Shown here: one piece after another, positions 8,447 through 15,946 of the stretch
Layout of the letters: each line of letters begins with the position of its first letter
How positions within the stretch are numbered: the first letter of the stretch is position 1
Assembly: GCA_011620785.1 (NCBI GenBank)
Contig: WOYM01000063.1
Location: 1 to 34,542 of the forward strand
Direction of reading: 5' to 3'
Origin: Methanothrix sp.
GTDB taxonomy: Archaea; Halobacteriota; Methanosarcinia; Methanotrichales; Methanotrichaceae
Length of the DNA: 34,542 bases
The notes under the pieces: generated by a model
The model's input: only the letters and a program-made list of their open reading frames with translations
What the model was told of the DNA's origin: nothing
Databases searched by the model: none
Translations under genes and position numbers: made by a program

Positions 8447-8641
8447 ATGGTAGATGGAACAGTTAAGTTTTTCAATCGAGTCAAGAATTTTGGATTCATT
8501 GCTGGTGACGATGGTAAGGACTATTTCGTTCATGTGACTGGTTTGAAGCCCGGTGTCGCAATTGATGAGGGCGACAAGGTGAGCTTCGATGTCATCGAGG
8601 GCGAGAAAGGCCCCAAGGCCGATAAGGTAGAAAAGGTTTAG
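8447..8641 (+). CDS. cold-shock domain protein (CspA-like)
   Basis: This 64-aa single-domain cold-shock protein probably binds single-stranded RNA or DNA as a chaperone. The RNP1-like segment NFGFIAGDD and the RNP2-like segment YFVHVTGL are both present in a five-strand OB fold, and GTVKFFN is at the N-terminus. In RNP1 the usual KGFGFI reads KNFGFI. The ATG at 8447 is preceded by GAGG. A TATA-like sequence (8394-8403) is about 45-50 bp upstream. The gene looks slightly more AT-rich than its neighbours, and Csp proteins are patchy in Archaea, so an ancient bacterial origin is plausible. Confidence 0.93.
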   Translation: MVDGTVKFFNRVKNFGFIAGDDGKDYFVHVTGLKPGVAIDEGDKVSFDVIEGEKGPKADKVEKV

Positions 8642-8727
8642 ATAATAATATAGCCACCACATAAATTCAGCAAAGCGATAGCAGGGCAAAGGCCCTTCCT
8701 ATTGCTATAATCTATTTTATTGGGCCA

Positions 8728-9054
8728 TTATGATACAATAGCAAACGTATATGGCGCCAACAGAGAGAGGATGAATAGCGCTGCCATAACTCCTATGAAG
8801 ACCATGATTGGATTATACTCCGTGGCAAAGAGGGCGGATGCGATCTGGGTCTTGTCTCCCTACTCCGATAGAAAGATAAGGGAAAATCCGGATAGAAGAG
8901 CGTTTCCGGACGATAGCTCCCTCTCTTCTTCTGCCTCCTTTTGATCTCCTCTGAGAATCAATGCTCCAAACAGAATGAACACCTCGCCAGATATCAGTTT
9001 TAGCAGATCGAGGGGAATTATTATCTCGTTAAGCGGCAGGGCCATCGGCGTCAT
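8728..9054 (-). pseudogene. remnant of a GDT1/TMEM165-family cation transporter
   Basis: Read leftward, this codes for the second half of a GDT1 (UPF0016) membrane protein: a TM segment LKLISGEVFILFGAL, a charged loop, then LSGFSLIFLSE. The latter is interrupted by a TAG and continues in the same frame as GDKTQIASALFATEYNP plus another TM segment. The family motif is E-hydrophobic-G-D-K-T, so the TAG occupies the hydrophobic position, one base change from TTG. The first half of the protein, with the first ExGDKT motif, is missing. The last part goes out of frame after LSLLA, where a neighbouring frame reads IYV as expected. It starts 34 nt behind infB. Three lesions together indicate a decayed gene rather than pyrrolysine decoding. 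Confidence 0.8.
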
Positions 9055-9088
9055 CCCGCCTGAACTCAGTTCGCTGCAATGTCATATC

Positions 9089-10897
9089 CTACCTTCCCCA
9101 GAATGGGTCCTTCTTGCGTTTGATCTCCAGGAAATTCTCCAGCACCTCTCTCTCATCCTCGGCCAGCTTCGGCTTCAGCTCCAGCTCCACAATGCGGGCA
9201 TGCTTTTCCGGGATATTGACATAGAGGATATCACCTTCATGGATCTGCCGGCCCACAGTGGGCCCGTCGATGGATACGGCCACCTCCTGGCCGACGGTTG
9301 CCGATCCCTGGTTCTCATTGTGGGCCTGGATTCCCTTGATCACTCCTACATTGGCCCCGTCCTCTCTCATTAGATTGACCTGGGTCCTGACGATCCCGCC
9401 GATCACCTGAACTCCCACCACCGCGGGCTTAGATTGCCGGAAGACACAATCTGGAAGTATGCGCACTGCCCCCGGCCGGATGACCGCTTCAAGGCGCTCT
9501 TGCTCCATCTTATTCTTCTGATCTTCCACCCAGCGTTCATAGCTCTCGATGATGGTGTAGATGATATCGCTGGAGAAGACAGGTACACTCGTCTTCTGGA
9601 TCTCGTTCAAGGCATCGGGCAGTATATCCACATTGAATCCCAGGATGGCGGAAAGAAGGGGATCGTTGATGGCAGCGGCCCTTATCACATCCCTTCTGGA
9701 TATGGGCCCCACATCTGCATAGTGAATGTGAATATCCCTTGCCTTAAGCTCCCCCACCAGGGCCTCCAGCGAGCCGATGGTGTCCGACTTGATGATTAAC
9801 CCCTCGTTCTCGGTGTCGATCCTGACTGCGTCCAACTCGGACTTCAATTCCAGGGAGAGGGCTTCTACCTCGTCGGGATTGGAGACCACCCGGATGGTTG
9901 ATCCGGCCAGGGCGTTATCAAGCTTTGGAGCGGAGACTTTCACCCCAGAAGCGGCAGATACATGTTTGACCGGCATGAACCTCTCCTCGCTCCTGATCTC
10001 GGTCAACGGTTTGGGCTTGAGCAAGGCCCTGATCTTGGTAACCAGGGGCTCGCGCGATGTGCCGACGATCACAGTATCCCCGGCAAAGAACTCCCCATTG
10101 TAGAGTATGACATCCAATGTAGTGCCCAACCCCTTCTCCTCCTTGACCTCGAGAATGGTGCCCACCCCTGGACCGGTGGCGGTGAGCTGCAGGTTATCCT
10201 TGAGGAATCTCTGCGCCAGGCCCACCAGGATCATGAGAAGGTCAGGAACCCCTTCTCCGGTTATGGCACTGATGGGCACGATGCCCACCGTCCGGGTGAA
10301 ATCGGTGATGCGATCATAGCGGTCTGCGTCAAAGCCATACTTGTAGAGCTCGCCCACAAGCTCATAGAGCCTGGTATCGAGGATTTCTGAGACCCTCTCG
10401 CTCTGCACCTTCAGGCTCTTGGCAAAAGGAGCATTGGTGGTGGTATGCCATCCGCCAATGCGGTCCATCTTGTTGGCAGCAACCACAAATGGGGTCTTGA
10501 AGCGCTTGAGAATGCTCAAGGACTCGATGGTCTGGGGCTGGAAGCCCTCGTTTACATCCACGATCAGCACTGCCAGATCGGCCAGGGAGCCGCCCCGGCT
10601 GCGCATGGATGTGAATGCATGGTGGCCAGGCGTATCAATGAACAGCAGTCCCGGTATCTCGATCTCCTTTCCGAAATGCGATCCGCAGAAATCCTGAACC
10701 ACATCCAAGGGAACCTCTGTAGCTCCAATGTGCTGGGTTATCAGGCCAGCCTCTCCCTTGGCTACCGCGGTACCTCGGATCTTATCCAGGAGTGTGGTCT
10801 TGCCATGGTCCACATGCCCCATCACCACTACTATCGGTGTCCTGAGGTTTGATTGCTTGCCCTTTGCCTTGCCGGCCTTTTTGGATTTCTGCTGCAT
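9089..10897 (-). CDS. infB: translation initiation factor IF-2 (aIF5B)
   Basis: This 602-aa archaeal aIF5B is a GTPase that promotes subunit joining and initiator tRNA placement. After a short Lys-rich N-terminus come G1 GHVDHGKT at 27-34, G3 DTPGHHAF and G4 NKMD, then the domain II beta-barrel and the C-terminal domains ending near ENFLEIKRKKDPFWG. The long bacterial N-terminal domain is absent, as expected. It is the last gene of the rpl7ae-rps28e-rpl24e-ndk-infB operon, 98 bp after ndk, and is followed by the GDT1 remnant. Confidence 0.97.
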   Translation of the reverse strand: MQQKSKKAGKAKGKQSNLRTPIVVVMGHVDHGKTTLLDKIRGTAVAKGEAGLITQHIGATEVPLDVVQDFCGSHFGKEIEIPGLLFIDTPGHHAFTSMRSRGGSLADLAVLIVDVNEGFQPQTIESLSILKRFKTPFVVAANKMDRIGGWHTTTNAPFAKSLKVQSERVSEILDTRLYELVGELYKYGFDADRYDRITDFTRTVGIVPISAITGEGVPDLLMILVGLAQRFLKDNLQLTATGPGVGTILEVKEEKGLGTTLDVILYNGEFFAGDTVIVGTSREPLVTKIRALLKPKPLTEIRSEERFMPVKHVSAASGVKVSAPKLDNALAGSTIRVVSNPDEVEALSLELKSELDAVRIDTENEGLIIKSDTIGSLEALVGELKARDIHIHYADVGPISRRDVIRAAAINDPLLSAILGFNVDILPDALNEIQKTSVPVFSSDIIYTIIESYERWVEDQKNKMEQERLEAVIRPGAVRILPDCVFRQSKPAVVGVQVIGGIVRTQVNLMREDGANVGVIKGIQAHNENQGSATVGQEVAVSIDGPTVGRQIHEGDILYVNIPEKHARIVELELKPKLAEDEREVLENFLEIKRKKDPFWGR

Positions 10898-10995
10898 AAA
10901 ATATCGCTTCTCACAGAATTAGCCCTAAAAAAGTGATTTATTTTTTGGGAATTTAAAGGCTCTCATGAGGGCTTGGCAGAAGCATCTGCCAGGAG

Positions 10996-11454
10996 CTACT
11001 CATAGAGCCATTCTTCATCTATTCGCTTGTATGTCACCAGCTCTGAGGGATCAAAGTGAAGAGCGATCTCGCGAGATGCTGACGCCGGGGAGTCTGAGCC
11101 GTGCACCACATTCCGTCCCGTCTCAATGCCCCAGTCACCGCGAATGGTTCCCGGTACGGCCTCCACTGGATTTGTGGCACCGTTCATCTTTCTCATGGCG
11201 GCAATGGCACCCCTTCCCTCGACCACCAGGGAGACGGATGGTCCTGAGGTGATGAAGTCCACCAGATCCTGGTAGAACTTCTTGCCCACATGCTCTGCGT
11301 AATGCTCTTTAGCCTTCGCTTCAGGCATCGCAGCGAGCTTCATGGCAACGATCTTGAAGCCCTTCTCTTCAATCCGTTGCAGGATCTTGCCCACCAGGCC
11401 TCTCTGCACACCATCGGGCTTGACCATGACGAATGTTCTTTCGATATCCGCCAG
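10996..11454 (-). CDS. ndk: nucleoside diphosphate kinase (probable CTG start)
   Basis: This enzyme transfers the gamma-phosphate between nucleoside tri- and diphosphates. The protein shows VKPDGVQRG, the KPD segment contacting the substrate, and RNVVHGSDSPASA, which contains the phosphorylated His in the HGSD context. The first ATG (11427) would begin MVKPDG and lose the first beta strand. Upstream in frame the sequence reads ADIERTFV, which matches family N-termini, and is preceded by a CTG (11454). GGGGG lies 8 nt before that CTG, and the previous gene's TAA is two codons upstream. I place the start at the CTG (about 152 aa). The standard ATG is the alternative. Confidence 0.93.
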   Translation of the reverse strand: MADIERTFVMVKPDGVQRGLVGKILQRIEEKGFKIVAMKLAAMPEAKAKEHYAEHVGKKFYQDLVDFITSGPSVSLVVEGRGAIAAMRKMNGATNPVEAVPGTIRGDWGIETGRNVVHGSDSPASASREIALHFDPSELVTYKRIDEEWLYE

Positions 11455-11457
11455 GCC

Positions 11458-11628
11458 TTATGCCCCCTTGCGGGCCCACTTTATTCTTCTCGTTACCCGG
11501 CCAAGGGCAACGTTGTTCTCGCATTTGGCAGAACAAAAGTAAAATACCGTTCCGTCCTTCTTGGCATAGAGCTTGCCCGTGCCAGGCTCAATGGTCTTAT
11601 TGCAGAAGCTGCACTTTCTTTCTTCCAT
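11458..11628 (-). CDS. rpl24e: 50S ribosomal protein L24e
   Basis: This 56-aa zinc-ribbon ribosomal protein of the large subunit has two CxxC-type pairs: C6 and C9 (CSFC), and C32 and C36 (CSAKC). They are followed by the basic tail RVTRRIKWARKGA. The ATG at 11628 has GTGAGGAAG just upstream. It lies a few bases after rps28e and directly before ndk in the conserved translation operon. Confidence 0.95.
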   Translation of the reverse strand: MEERKCSFCNKTIEPGTGKLYAKKDGTVFYFCSAKCENNVALGRVTRRIKWARKGA

Positions 11629-11633
11629 CTTCC

Positions 11634-11846
11634 TCACCTGCTGGTAAGCTTCTTTGCCTCTCTTGCCGTCTCCAGCAGCATAAGGACATCGCCGATTCGT
11701 ATGGGCCCCATGCTGTTCCTGGTTATGATTCTCCCCTTGTTATTGCCCTCAAGAATACGGCACTTGATCTGCATTGCTTCCCCATGCATGCCGGTGACGC
11801 CGATGACCTCGATTACCTCTGCCGGTATTCCGTTATCGTCCTCCAT
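11634..11846 (-). CDS. rps28e: 30S ribosomal protein S28e
   Basis: This 70-aa small-subunit protein has an OB-like fold. The conserved archaeal/eukaryal motifs VIGVTGMHGEAMQIKCR and RNSMGPIRIGDVLMLLET are intact, and the protein ends in a basic tail. The ATG at 11846 has AGGTGAT upstream, overlapping the rpl7ae stop region. It is the second gene of the operon. Confidence 0.95.
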   Translation of the reverse strand: MEDDNGIPAEVIEVIGVTGMHGEAMQIKCRILEGNNKGRIITRNSMGPIRIGDVLMLLETAREAKKLTSR

Positions 11847-11856
11847 AGGATATCAC

Positions 11857-12225
11857 CTACTTCAGAGATCCAATTTTTTGGACGATCTCATCCAGAATCT
11901 CTTTTCCTTTCCCCGGCTCCACGATCGCTGCGGCTGCGCTCTTAACGCCCAGGCCTGCAGCGGCACCAAGCTCGCTCTGCTTCTTGACGTAGATATAGGG
12001 GGTCTTCTTCTCTTCGCATAGAGCGGGAATATGAGCGACGATCTCAGGGGGCTGAACATCCTCGCCAACTATAACCAGACGGGCTACACCCCTCTCTATG
12101 GCCTTGGTGGCCTCGTTTGTGCCCTTCTTTATTCGGCCGGTATCGCGAGCCAGCTCTAAGGCCTCCAGGGATTTTGTGGCCAGATCTGCTGGAACATCAA
12201 ACCTTACATATATTGGTCTTGCCAT
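11857..12225 (-). CDS. rpl7ae: 50S ribosomal protein L7Ae (K-turn binding)
   Basis: This 122-aa L7Ae binds kink-turns in 23S rRNA and in box C/D and H/ACA guide RNAs, and in RNase P of some archaea. Recognisable segments are KKGTNEATKAIERG (RNA-contacting NEATK) and LVIVGEDVQPPEIVAHIPALC. The ATG at 12225 is preceded by AAGGAG with 9 nt spacing. It leads the rpl7ae-rps28e-rpl24e-ndk-infB operon. Its leader carries a hairpin with K-turn-like flanks (listed separately), which would suit autoregulation. Confidence 0.96.
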   Translation of the reverse strand: MARPIYVRFDVPADLATKSLEALELARDTGRIKKGTNEATKAIERGVARLVIVGEDVQPPEIVAHIPALCEEKKTPYIYVKKQSELGAAAGLGVKSAAAAIVEPGKGKEILDEIVQKIGSLK

Positions 12226-12235
12226 AACTTAATTC

Positions 12236-12268
12236 TCCTTCCGGGCGACAACGCCCATCATCATTCAT
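12236..12268 (-). promoter_or_regulatory. rpl7ae leader hairpin with K-turn-like flanks
   Basis: In the leader, GGGCG-TTGT-CGCCC forms a 5-bp hairpin. On its 5' side is ATGATG (box C-like) and on its 3' side CGGA (box D-like). Aligned as a K-turn, this gives G-C, U-G, A-G and G-A pairs, i.e. the tandem sheared G-A core. The element ends right at the Shine-Dalgarno sequence AAGGAG. The second (canonical) stem is poor, so this is a candidate only. Confidence 0.35.
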
Positions 12269-12285
12269 CGCAAAAGCGCCTTTTG

Positions 12286-12300
12286 GATTATACCTTAAGA
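12286..12300 (-). promoter_or_regulatory. rpl7ae operon promoter
   Basis: Leftward, TTAAGGTATAATCC is a TATA-like element. A start of transcription about 25 bp downstream would fall near 12265 and give a leader of about 40 nt. Confidence 0.45.
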
Positions 12301-12338
12301 CTAGATCTGCCATTAGTTCCACATGTAAAAAGGTTGCG

Positions 12339-13196
12339 CTAGGGCCCAAGAAGCCCCATCAGCACAAACTGAATGTTTTCCTCGGAAACGAATCCGGATA
12401 ACTCTCCTTCAGATCCACTGCTGGAATACTCTAGGTCGCTCTTTTCAGCTAGATCGCTCGCTTTCCGGCTAGTATCTGCTGTTGGCTGGATATACCGGGC
12501 GACGATGTCGAAACCATCCTCACCGCTCCTGGACAATGTGATCCTCAGGTTGAACTCCTTATACCCGCCAGCCATGGGCATGCTCGCTCCACCGCGACCT
12601 AGGGCTGCTACCTGCAGGTCAGCTCCGCTATCATCAACCAGTGTGAAGTTCTCCGATGGCTGGCCACCGGATATGACATCGATGGACTGCTGTACTGCTT
12701 CTTGCGGCCCGAATAGAGTTGGCCTGCCCATGGCCATGACAAAGTCGGTGCCCATGGGGATCATCATATAGCCTTCATAGGGAATGACCAGGCTGTTGTA
12801 GCCCATTGGATAAGGCTCGATCCAGTGGAACTCCGCCCAGGTGTTATTGAAGCGAACCTCTCCCAGCCTTTCGATCTTGGTGGAATAAAGCTGGTCCCCA
12901 TAGACCAGGCCTATGGACTGCGGGAGGACGATACTTGCCGCATCGGTCAGATTCTGAGATGAACTGATATTTATCCAGTATGCCATATCAGTGTTCTGCG
13001 GTGCCATCTCCAGCACGTCTCTCAGTCCATCGAAGCTCCAGTCCACCAGGCTCCCCTTAACGCCAAAGGTCTCAGGGGAATTGGCATCTGATGTAACAGC
13101 AATCTCTTTCTGGTTGGTGCCCAGGGGCAGGAAATAAGCAATTCCTGAGAGCACCATAAGAGCGCCTACGAAGATAGCGAAAGCCTTCTGATTCAT
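12339..13196 (-). CDS. membrane-anchored exported protein, unknown function
   Basis: This 285-aa protein has an uncleaved or lipoprotein-free N-terminal hydrophobic segment (about residues 5-24: IFVGALMVLSGIAYFLPL). The large, mostly polar domain carries several N-glycosylation sequons (NIS, NLT, NNTW, NFT), consistent with an extracytoplasmic location. There are no Cys residues or catalytic motifs that I can name. The C-terminal 40 residues are acidic and Ser-rich and end with a short hydrophobic stretch. The ATG at 13196 has GAGAGAGG immediately upstream. It lies just downstream of the DHPS-like gene and may be cotranscribed. Confidence 0.7.
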   Translation of the reverse strand: MNQKAFAIFVGALMVLSGIAYFLPLGTNQKEIAVTSDANSPETFGVKGSLVDWSFDGLRDVLEMAPQNTDMAYWINISSSQNLTDAASIVLPQSIGLVYGDQLYSTKIERLGEVRFNNTWAEFHWIEPYPMGYNSLVIPYEGYMMIPMGTDFVMAMGRPTLFGPQEAVQQSIDVISGGQPSENFTLVDDSGADLQVAALGRGGASMPMAGGYKEFNLRITLSRSGEDGFDIVARYIQPTADTSRKASDLAEKSDLEYSSSGSEGELSGFVSEENIQFVLMGLLGP

Positions 13197-13224
13197 CCTC
13201 TCTCCCTCACGAAATAATTATTAT

Positions 13225-14676
13225 TTAACCTTTCTCTATCGACCATAGGGGCTCGTCTTGTATATAACTCCGGCCCAGGCGCAGGGCTATCTCCGCACGC
13301 TCCAGTTCCCGGCCCAGGTAGCCGGCATGATCCAGCCTTCCTATCAATCCCCGATCGATGAGGGTGTTAAGCACCTTCCGGGCGCTCGTGCCAGCTACTG
13401 TGATCCTGCCGTTTCCAGCCATGATCCTCCCTTCGAAGAGGAAGATCCTGAAGCTTCCGGCAGGGTCAGCCTCGAATTTATGGTCTGCCGAGGCCTCCAC
13501 CGGCTCCTGGGGAGGAACCTCCTCCGGAATTCTCCTCTTCTCCTTGAGTATCAATAGGTCCAGGCCCAGGTCTTTTGGAGGGGTCTGGCGCCCTTTGGCC
13601 AGAACCATCATCCTCGAGGCCACAGCCAGCTCTTGAATGGAGCCCTTTGCCTTGGCGCTGTATTCGGGGGTGAAGAGCAATGAGGCCCCCACCTCCATCG
13701 CCAGGACGGATAGGAGCAGGTTGGCCCCCGGGCTGTCTCCATCCAAAAGCTCAGTAACATTGCCCACCCCGAAGAAAAGAGGGATATCAGGATCGGCCTC
13801 ACGGAGGCTGATGTATCTGATCATCGACCGGGCCAGGCCCATCAAGGGGGGATCGAGGACCGGATCGGCAATAGTCTGGATTGCATAATCCTTTGCTTTG
13901 TTCAGGTTCTCCTCCAGGGTGACGGATCCGGGTCCCGGTATGACTACTGCCGGTATACCCGCTTCTGCCACCCTGCTTCCCACCAGGGGAAGGTTTTCAC
14001 CGTTCAGGCTGAGTATCATGTCCGCCCCAGCCTCAATGCCGGCACAGATGAGCTCCGGCCGAACGGCATCTATGCTTATGGGAAGGGCAGTGACTTCCCT
14101 TGCCTTCTTCAGCGCTTTTTTGACGCTGGCAGGGGTGGCGTCCAAGGATGCGCCCAGGTCGATCAGATCGGCACCCTTCTCCTCGAAGTATCTGATCCGC
14201 TCCACCAGATCCTCATCCCGGAGCCTGGTGGCATCGACTACCTCCGCCAGGACCTTCATCCGCGAGCTGCCGCCGATCTTGACGCCTTTGATGGTCAACT
14301 GCCCCCGGGCTTGGGCCTCCTGCCGCTCCAGCTGAATGATGGCCTCCTGCCTTCTCTTCGCCTCCAGTAGGACGCAGGCCGGAACAGTGGTGGAGAGCTC
14401 AACCTCATCAAGGCGGGGCAAGAGCGATATCAGGTCTACAGCATGCTTTGGTCCCAGGCGGATCCTGGTGCCAAGAGCCATCTCAGCCCCTCGGAAATCG
14501 GCGGTTATGGCTCCTGGAATCAGAATCAGGTCGTATCCTCGAGGCCCTGCCCGGCAGAGCATCTCCGGGGTGATAAACGCCGCTACATCGACATCCAGCA
14601 CCAGCACATCCGCGCCACAGGCTGATCTTCTGACCTGCTCAGAGGCCAGTCTTCCGGTGACGAGAAGAACCTTCAT
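13225..14676 (-). CDS. dihydropteroate synthase-related protein (methanogen type)
   Basis: This 483-aa protein is of the archaeal DHPS-like family conserved in methanogens. An N-terminal Rossmann-like domain (1-145) precedes a DHPS-like TIM barrel (about 150-370) with IGGSSRMKVLAEVVDA, DLIDLGASLDATPASVK, LPISIDAVRP and DMILSLNG. A C-terminal domain follows. A true DHPS uses the Asp and Asn residues seen here to bind a pterin, and methanogens need pterin chemistry for tetrahydromethanopterin, but the biochemical role of this family is not established to my knowledge. The ATG at 14676 is chosen. It follows the DUF473-like gene by about 55 bp in a leftward group. Confidence 0.83.
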   Translation of the reverse strand: MKVLLVTGRLASEQVRRSACGADVLVLDVDVAAFITPEMLCRAGPRGYDLILIPGAITADFRGAEMALGTRIRLGPKHAVDLISLLPRLDEVELSTTVPACVLLEAKRRQEAIIQLERQEAQARGQLTIKGVKIGGSSRMKVLAEVVDATRLRDEDLVERIRYFEEKGADLIDLGASLDATPASVKKALKKAREVTALPISIDAVRPELICAGIEAGADMILSLNGENLPLVGSRVAEAGIPAVVIPGPGSVTLEENLNKAKDYAIQTIADPVLDPPLMGLARSMIRYISLREADPDIPLFFGVGNVTELLDGDSPGANLLLSVLAMEVGASLLFTPEYSAKAKGSIQELAVASRMMVLAKGRQTPPKDLGLDLLILKEKRRIPEEVPPQEPVEASADHKFEADPAGSFRIFLFEGRIMAGNGRITVAGTSARKVLNTLIDRGLIGRLDHAGYLGRELERAEIALRLGRSYIQDEPLWSIEKG

Positions 14677-14730
14677 CGCTTGGGCAATGCCACTCTTCTC
14701 AGGCGTTCTACTTTGGAAAAAAGGAGGCGT

Positions 14731-15120
14731 TTAACGTGCCCCGCAGTACCTCACCTCATCCACGTCCAGAGTGAGGGGCGTTGCTGGCTCAATGGACGCA
14801 ATCCTTCTCACCCGACCGACGCCCACCAGCTGAAGCTGCAGCCTTGCTGCCTGAGACTCGCTCTCCTCATAATAATTCTCCCCAGACTGGATTGTTCTGT
14901 GGGTTATGACCTGAAGGGCCTTTATGGTGGTGATAAGGCCGGTAGTGCCTGGAACTACATCCAGGGCGCTTGAATCGGTGATGAAGATCCTCTCGCCAGG
15001 CTGGCAGTTGTAGACGGCAAAGAAATTGTTCGGGCTCCTGATCTCCACCGTCCTCACTCTGGCGGCGACAATCTCTTTTATCACATGTCTGGATAATCCG
15101 GTTAGGCTTGTGTAAATCAT
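14731..15120 (-). CDS. DUF473-like archaeal protein
   Basis: This 129-aa soluble protein resembles the archaeal DUF473 family in layout: LTGLSRHVIKEIVAARVRTVEIRS at the N-terminus, a PGTTGLI turn, and a final ARLQLQLVGVGRVRRI strand. Function is unknown. The predicted fold is mainly beta (barrel-like) and there are no obvious catalytic residues. The ATG at 15120 lies 6 nt after the PAC2 stop, with GGGTGATG serving as its ribosome binding site, so the two are almost certainly in one operon. Confidence 0.6.
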   Translation of the reverse strand: MIYTSLTGLSRHVIKEIVAARVRTVEIRSPNNFFAVYNCQPGERIFITDSSALDVVPGTTGLITTIKALQVITHRTIQSGENYYEESESQAARLQLQLVGVGRVRRIASIEPATPLTLDVDEVRYCGAR

Positions 15121-15126
15121 CTGGCA

Positions 15127-15870
15127 TCACCCGTACATTGGGAACTCTTTCGGCAACTGGGTCTGCTGTTCCTCGGGTGCGGCCGCTTTCATCTGCTGGG
15201 CCAGTTGAGCCATCTGCACCTCGATCTCCTCTGCCTGTTCAGCGAGCTTGGCAGTGTTTACTCCCAGGCCATAGATCTTGTTAATGGTCTCGATGGCAGC
15301 GATCGCCGAGCGGGGATCAGGTTCTGCTGATGCCGTCTCCCCCAGTAGGCAGACCGCAGGAAGGTTTCTTATGCGGCACTCATTCATGATGCTACCGGTA
15401 ATTCCGGTGATCGTTCCTATCTCAAAGATCTCTGCTTTGCCCTTTATCTTATCCAGCAGCTCCTGGCGGCTTACAGCGCCAAAGACCCGGTTTTGATCAT
15501 CCATCACGGTTATTCCTGCCAGGCAGATCACCTCCTGTGCATTGATGGACTCTGCCCAGGCCACTATCTCCCTTCCAACCTCATAGGAGGCCAGGGGATG
15601 GATGGGAATATCGGCGGTCAGAATCACTACCCCCTTGCTCGCATCCTCATAGATGCGAACCGGCATGTTCACCACTCCTCCTAAAAGGACTGCCAGTGGC
15701 GGGAAGTATTTGGAGTTCATCGCTCCGATATAGGTCATCTTCAGATCGTTGACTATGTACTGGCTGGCGATGTTACCTACCAGGCCGATTCCCGGGAATC
15801 CCTCTATCAGAATGGGGTTCTTGACAGTGAGCTCCTTTTCAAGGATGACCTGGACAATTTCCTTTTCCAT
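15127..15870 (-). CDS. PAC2-family protein (proteasome assembly chaperone-like)
   Basis: This 247-aa PAC2-family protein shows the conserved opening ILIEGFPGIGLVGNIASQYI, the middle segment EVICLAGI and AVCLLGETASAEPDPRSA. Archaeal relatives (PbaA/PbaB type) act as chaperones in proteasome assembly. A C-terminal helix rich in Gln and Glu (about 205-232) ends in a Pro-rich tail ending FPMYG, reminiscent of HbYX-like tails though not an exact match. The ATG at 15870 has no Shine-Dalgarno sequence, and an AT-rich box lies 17-30 bp upstream, so the message is probably leaderless. It is divergent from the acetate-CoA ligase gene. Confidence 0.85.
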   Translation of the reverse strand: MEKEIVQVILEKELTVKNPILIEGFPGIGLVGNIASQYIVNDLKMTYIGAMNSKYFPPLAVLLGGVVNMPVRIYEDASKGVVILTADIPIHPLASYEVGREIVAWAESINAQEVICLAGITVMDDQNRVFGAVSRQELLDKIKGKAEIFEIGTITGITGSIMNECRIRNLPAVCLLGETASAEPDPRSAIAAIETINKIYGLGVNTAKLAEQAEEIEVQMAQLAQQMKAAAPEEQQTQLPKEFPMYG

Positions 15871-15886
15871 GAAAGATAATAGCCTT

Positions 15887-15899
15887 TTATCTAAGATAA
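15887..15899. promoter_or_regulatory. palindrome in the PAC2 / acetate-CoA ligase divergent promoter
   Basis: TTATCT-A-AGATAA is a perfect 13-bp inverted repeat in the 76-bp gap between the two divergent genes. It sits where the TATA box of the leaderless PAC2 gene should be. It could be an operator or simply a symmetric TATA region. Confidence 0.35.
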
Positions 15900-15946
15900 G
15901 ATCATCGCTTCAGAGCAGAACGAAAAAGAGCAATCTGGGGTTGAAA

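Noticed and set aside
8863..8865. Pyrrolysine decoding of the in-frame TAG
   Set aside because: The gene also lacks its first half and has a later frameshift, several neighbours use TAG as a normal stop, and no pyl genes are in view.
8860..9054. A complete small 64-aa membrane protein ending at the TAG
   Set aside because: Homology continues in the same frame beyond the TAG, so this is the front part of a broken GDT1 gene rather than a true small protein.
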